From: CAVVMA01 sp963788205
GTDB taxonomy: Bacteria > Desulfobacterota > Binatia > Binatales > Binataceae
Length of the DNA stretch: 64,000 nucleotides
Assembly (NCBI GenBank): GCA_963788205.1
Contig: CAWBGG010000007.1
Location: 620,001 to 684,000 of the forward strand
Direction of reading: 5' to 3'
The translations under genes were made by a program, and so were the position numbers. The first letter of the stretch is position 1. Each line of letters starts with the position of its first letter. The notes under the pieces are model-generated. The model was not told the origin of the DNA. It saw nothing but the letters and a program-made list of their open reading frames with translations, and did no database searches. This document shows positions 61,039 to 64,000 of the stretch, one piece after another.

Positions 61039-61899
61039 CTACAGCTTGGCGATCAACTCGTTGGCGATTTTCTCCAGGCCGCGCGTGAGGCCCTCGGGAT
61101 CGAAGGCCGGCGGCGGGATCGCGATTCGCTTGACGCCCAAATCCTGGACCGTCTTGACGAAGTCGGCCTGCGCGCGCCCGCCGCATGACAACTCGAGCTC
61201 CTCGAACTTGCGCCCACGCTTGCCGCACTCCTCTTTGGCGATCGCGAACAGCTCTTTGAGCTTGGCGGGCTCTCCGATTGCCGGGAAAAATCCGTCACCA
61301 TAGCGGCCCGCGCGGCGCGCCGCGGCCGGCGAATGACCGCCGACATGAATCGGCACGCCGCCATTCTGGACCGGCTTGGGGTAACTCTTCACCGGCCCGA
61401 AGTTGAAATGCTTGCCGTGAAAGCTCGCTTCGTTGTCGCGCCACAGCGCGCGCATCGCCTGGATCGATTCGTCGGTGCGGGCGCCGCGCGCGTGAAAGTC
61501 GATGCCGAGCGACTGGAACTCCTCTTCGAGCCATCCGCTGCCGATTCCCAGGATGGCGCGGCCACCGGAGAGCTGATCCAGCGTCGCCATCTCCTTGGCG
61601 AGATACAGCGGATGGCGCTGCGGCAGAATCACCACGCCGGTCGCCAGCTTGAGCTTGGTCGTCACCGCCGCGGCAAACGCCAGCGGCAAAATCGGATCGG
61701 GAATCGGCACGTCTTCGCCGCCGGGCAATTTGCCGTCGCGCGAGTAGGGATAGGCGCTCTTGAAGCCCTTGGGGATAACGACGTGCTCGACCGTCCAGAT
61801 CGACTCGAAGCCGCAGCTTTCAGCGGTCTTGGCCAGATGAGCAAGCAGCGCGGGCGTTCCGAACGGCCCGGCATTGGCATACATCAATCCGAATTTCAT
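61039..61899 (-). CDS. LLM-class flavin/F420-dependent oxidoreductase
   Basis: 286-aa luciferase-like TIM-barrel protein. It starts MKFGLMYANAGPFGTPALLA and includes FESIWTVEHVVIP, KLATGVVILPQRHPLYLAKE, LDQLSGGRAILGIGSGWLEE and PKPVQNGGVPIHVGGHSPAA. This is the pattern of the F420-dependent group common in actinobacteria and some deep-branching soil lineages. The substrate is unknown. Operon with the enoyl-CoA hydratase. Confidence 0.9.
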   Translation of the reverse strand: MKFGLMYANAGPFGTPALLAHLAKTAESCGFESIWTVEHVVIPKGFKSAYPYSRDGKLPGGEDVPIPDPILPLAFAAAVTTKLKLATGVVILPQRHPLYLAKEMATLDQLSGGRAILGIGSGWLEEEFQSLGIDFHARGARTDESIQAMRALWRDNEASFHGKHFNFGPVKSYPKPVQNGGVPIHVGGHSPAAARRAGRYGDGFFPAIGEPAKLKELFAIAKEECGKRGRKFEELELSCGGRAQADFVKTVQDLGVKRIAIPPPAFDPEGLTRGLEKIANELIAKL

Positions 61900-62210
61900 G
61901 TGGTTCCAATCTCCGCGGCGAAATTTGGAGTCCCATTATGTATCGCGTTCGGCGCGCGATGAAAACCGGCTGCACCGCGCGACGCTGGCCGAATCATCCC
62001 CCCGACAGTCAAAAGGGCACTAATCTATTGGGCTAATCCTCTGTGCTTGGCTGGCCTGCCGTTTGTCGCGCGAGGCCAGAAAGAGCGGAAGGCACGACAG
62101 GGCGATCAAAAAGCAAATCCTTGTGGAACTTCAACGCATCTGATATGGTCGGGGTGGAGGTTTCTGAGCAGATTCCAACCTCTGAAATAGGAATCGGAGG
62201 TCGGCACATA
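61900..62210. other. Gap upstream of the Panacea gene
   Basis: The frame of the downstream gene is open back to 62043, but a strong Shine-Dalgarno at 62197 points to a start at 62211. The gap likely holds promoters for the two divergent operons. Confidence 0.45.
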
Positions 62211-62738
62211 GTGAGCGCAGATATACCCAAGTTAAAGGCGGCGATCGCCTACCTTTGCCAGCCCGGAGGCGTGGGCAAAGTCAAGCTGTTCAAGTTTCTC
62301 TATTTTTCAGACTTTAGCGCTTACGTCCGCCTCGGCAGGGCGATCACGTGGGAGACCTATGAGCACTTTGCGATGGGACCGGTCCCAAAGACGCTGTGGC
62401 ACAACTTCGACTCGATAACCAAAGACTGTGTTAACATTAGCGCGGTTGATGTCGGGATGCCCAGACCCGAGCAGCACATGCGGACGAAACGCGGCGCAAG
62501 CTTGGCTGCCCTGAATGTTGATGACAAGACGATCCTGGAGAATATTCTGAAGAAGTACGGACCCCTGACTGTCGCTCAACTTCGGGACCTGGCTCACAAG
62601 GATATTCCCTATCGGGCCACCAGCACGGGCGACGATATTCCCTATACGCTGGCTCTATACGTCGGCCACAAAAGGCCGACCGAAGAAGAGGTCAGGCGAA
62701 TAACGCAGCGCCGCAACGATGTTACGGACAGCGCATAG
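62211..62738 (+). CDS. Panacea-domain (DUF4065/SocA-like) antitoxin
   Basis: 175-aa protein. The Panacea pattern is KLKAAIAYLCQPGGVGKVKL, FKFLYFSDFSAYVRLG, AITWETYEHFAMGPVPKTLW and a C-terminal YGPLTVAQLRDLAH segment. Panacea proteins neutralise unrelated toxins encoded beside them. The GTG at 62211 is chosen because GGAGG ends 9 bases upstream; an ATG at 62145 would need a longer, unconserved N-terminus. The stop overlaps the next start by 1 bp. Confidence 0.85.
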   Translation: MSADIPKLKAAIAYLCQPGGVGKVKLFKFLYFSDFSAYVRLGRAITWETYEHFAMGPVPKTLWHNFDSITKDCVNISAVDVGMPRPEQHMRTKRGASLAALNVDDKTILENILKKYGPLTVAQLRDLAHKDIPYRATSTGDDIPYTLALYVGHKRPTEEEVRRITQRRNDVTDSA

Positions 62739-63037
62739 TGCCGGCGCGGTTCGTAGTCCAGTGGGAAGACAAAGTGTCGGCAATGTTCGACGCTTTGACC
62801 GAATCGGATATCCGCTATCTGGACCTTCAGTTGATCGTCGAGATGATCTTTGGGAGCGGCCTATACTCTGAGAACAGCACCGAGTTTGAAGACGAAAAAG
62901 GCAACAAGGCGTGGCTTCATAGGTTGCCTAGAGTCTCAGATGAAATGCCTCAGATATACATCTTCTTCAGAGTATTTCCCGAAACGGGCATGATACGAGT
63001 CTATGACTTCAGGTTCGATGAGGGCGCTTTGAATTAG
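62738..63037 (+). CDS. Candidate toxin partner of the Panacea antitoxin
   Basis: 99-aa protein starting at a GTG that shares one base with the Panacea stop (TAGTG). The sequence is beta-rich in the second half (WLHRLPRVSDEMPQIYIFFR, GMIRVYDFRFDEG) after an N-terminal helix. I do not recognise the family. Tight coupling to a Panacea gene makes a toxin role likely, by inference. Confidence 0.6.
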   Translation: MPARFVVQWEDKVSAMFDALTESDIRYLDLQLIVEMIFGSGLYSENSTEFEDEKGNKAWLHRLPRVSDEMPQIYIFFRVFPETGMIRVYDFRFDEGALN

Positions 63038-63269
63038 TGCGAAACGCAGCCTCGCTCATTCCAGATGGCAACCACCTTTCGGGCGTCTCCAAAGCCTTAT
63101 TCGCGGCTTGGTCGACGCGCCGCCGGAGGAAGTAAAAGCTGAGAGGAGAGAGGCACGCTGGCGCACAGATCCACTGTCGAAGAAGAAAAGCGGAGTCGGC
63201 TGACTCGCCCGCGTGTCCGCGATTGGAGTTGAGAAAGTCGATCCAGACGGAACTGTCCACCAGGATCAA
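63009..63269 (-). pseudogene. Truncated VapC-like PIN-domain toxin
   Basis: Begins MILVDSSVWIDFLNSN, the PIN-domain start with its first catalytic Asp, from a TTG overlapping the vapB stop with GGAGGAAC just upstream. After about residue 22 the sequence no longer resembles PIN proteins and lacks the later acidic residues. At 86 aa it is shorter than the usual 130. Probably inactivated by rearrangement near 63200. Confidence 0.65.
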
Positions 63270-63460
63270 AGCCGGTTCCTCCGCATCGCTTTCAAATCGC
63301 CGCGCCAAATTCCGCTGCCGCGATAGCGCAGGATGTCCTTGCGCGTCTCGGTCTCAACGAGCAATTCGAGCGCACGCTGCACGCTCTCGCGTTTGGTGCG
63401 CAGCCGGGTCAGCCTGCGCGCTTGAGACAAAAGGCGTTCGTCAATGTTGATATTGGTCAT
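63266..63460 (-). CDS. vapB: VapB-type antitoxin
   Basis: 64-aa protein MTNINIDERLLSQARRLTRL, then TKRESVQRALELLVE and RGSGIWRGDLKAMRRNRL. This is the type II VapB (DUF2191-like) ribbon-helix-helix pattern with a toxin-binding tail. It overlaps the broken vapC. Confidence 0.82.
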   Translation of the reverse strand: MTNINIDERLLSQARRLTRLRTKRESVQRALELLVETETRKDILRYRGSGIWRGDLKAMRRNRL

Positions 63461-63529
63461 ACACCATTTTTGTGCATAAGAAGAGAGTGCATCGCGTTGT
63501 GACTTCCCGGCGCTGCGAGGGTCGGATAG

Positions 63530-63780
63530 GACTTTGCCGGTAAGCGCATGGCTCTGGAAAGCGCCGGCGGCTTTGAAATCAACATAGAAATAGTGGCCAA
63601 GGCCATCCACATCGGCTGGCGTATAGCCGACGTTCCATCGCGATGGGTCGATCGCGAAGCCGCCGCTCCAAGTTCAAACTCTGGCGATGGCTGCCCCGCG
63701 ATTCGCTGCGGTACGGCCGTACGCTGGCAGCGCTGGCCACCACGCGCCAGCAGGCGGGCGCCGCACTGACGGCCCGCTGA
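63530..63780 (+). pseudogene. Remnant of a GT2 glycosyltransferase C-terminus
   Basis: RMALESAGGFEINIEIVAKA followed by IGWRIADVPSRWVDRE is the last catalytic-domain segment of polyprenyl-phosphate GT2 enzymes. After a one-base deletion near 63660, RSKFKLWRWLPRDSLRYGR continues in another frame, matching the usual SKFKLWRWLPRYLRW ending. The upstream part is missing behind a TAG at 63527. Frames on the opposite strand here are treated as shadows. Confidence 0.6.
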
Positions 63781-64000
63781 GCATCCAGGCAGCTTCAGTT
63801 CGGTGGCCAGACCATTCGAACGGCTCGGGACCCGCAGCATCTGCAGCTGGAATCGCGCCGATACGGCTCTGATCCTGACCGGTATGCCGAGGTGAGCCTC
63901 GAATCCGCACGGAGCCTTCGCTGCAGGGAATTTTAGGTATTTTTGATCTACTCGTGAGATATTGATTTTACGATGGGGTATTTTGGGATTATCTGAAAAT
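63781..64000. other. Terminal 220 bp without a recognised gene
   Basis: The last 75 bp are clearly AT-richer than the rest of the window. No gene, repeat or RNA could be supported. Confidence 0.4.

Noticed and set aside
62145..62210. Upstream ATG (62145) as start of the Panacea gene
   Set aside because: The GTG at 62211 has a strong GGAGG at proper spacing and the conserved domain begins right after it.
63457..63840. 127-codon minus-strand frame near the window end
   Set aside because: Antisense to the GT2 remnant; composition typical of a shadow frame.

Overview
The window is a GC-rich bacterial chromosome segment with frequent GTG/TTG starts and ATGA-type gene overlaps. It carries an origin-proximal housekeeping cluster, fatty/propionyl-type acyl-CoA metabolism, two cytochrome P450s, an LLM-type (probably F420-dependent) oxidoreductase, and a selenoprotein gene read through an in-frame TGA. 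This mix would fit an uncultured Desulfobacterota-like or Binatota-like soil lineage, but that assignment is an inference. At least nine single-base frame breaks fall inside otherwise well-conserved genes (mnmG, mnmE, the MccB-like carboxyltransferase, mutS2, a P450, a patatin, and three in one Hsp70-like gene). Residual sequencing or assembly indels explain this more easily than decay of so many core genes.

Layout. 1-5.7 kb (minus): mnmE-mnmG-rsmG-parA-parB with two parS sites between mnmG and rsmG. 5.8-7.4 kb: GT-C membrane glycosyltransferase. 7.5-11.0 kb (plus): rpmH-rnpA-yidD-yidC-khpB(jag), so the classic origin cluster is split into two divergent halves. 11.1-15.5 kb: stand-alone TIR-like protein, DsbA-fold isomerase, DUF433, ferredoxin, fumC. 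15.9-25.3 kb is accessory: an operon of a J-like membrane protein, an Hsp70-like protein and a AAA+ ATPase with a possible pseudokinase N-terminus; a solitary DNA methyltransferase behind a ribbon-helix-helix ORF; and three mosaic paralogous envelope proteins. 25.5-36.8 kb: MccB-like carboxyltransferase, mutS2, SnoaL-like protein, dodecin, AsmA, Bcp, a CrtC-like protein, a zeta-toxin module, a SelW-like selenoprotein and pyruvoyl arginine decarboxylase. 37-40.3 kb: accessory insert with an IS5-family element, bounded by two copies of the mcmA 3' end. 40.3-46.5 kb: methylmalonyl-CoA mutase plus a three-subunit biotin-dependent acyl-CoA carboxylase (propionyl-CoA to succinyl-CoA).

The most striking region is 47.04-52.26 kb. 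It is a compact one-direction cassette encoding a 61-aa protein, an E2-like protein, a Phd/YefM-antitoxin-domain::E2 fusion, an E1-like ThiF enzyme, a JAMM/JAB peptidase, a metallo-beta-lactamase-fold protein and a patatin phospholipase. It has its own promoter and a perfect 7-bp inverted repeat, and it is bounded almost exactly by 63-bp direct repeats of the 3' end of the neighbouring MFS gene. It reads as a mobile bacterial ubiquitin-like conjugation system with a membrane-lipid-attacking candidate effector, probably an anti-phage or abortive defence cassette.

52.3-64 kb: MFS transporter plus P450 operon, IS630-family element, acetyltransferase, XRE regulator plus IrrE-like metallopeptidase, second P450, enoyl-CoA hydratase, LLM oxidoreductase, a Panacea-type toxin-antitoxin pair, vapB with a truncated vapC, and a glycosyltransferase remnant. 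No tRNA, rRNA or CRISPR array was seen.
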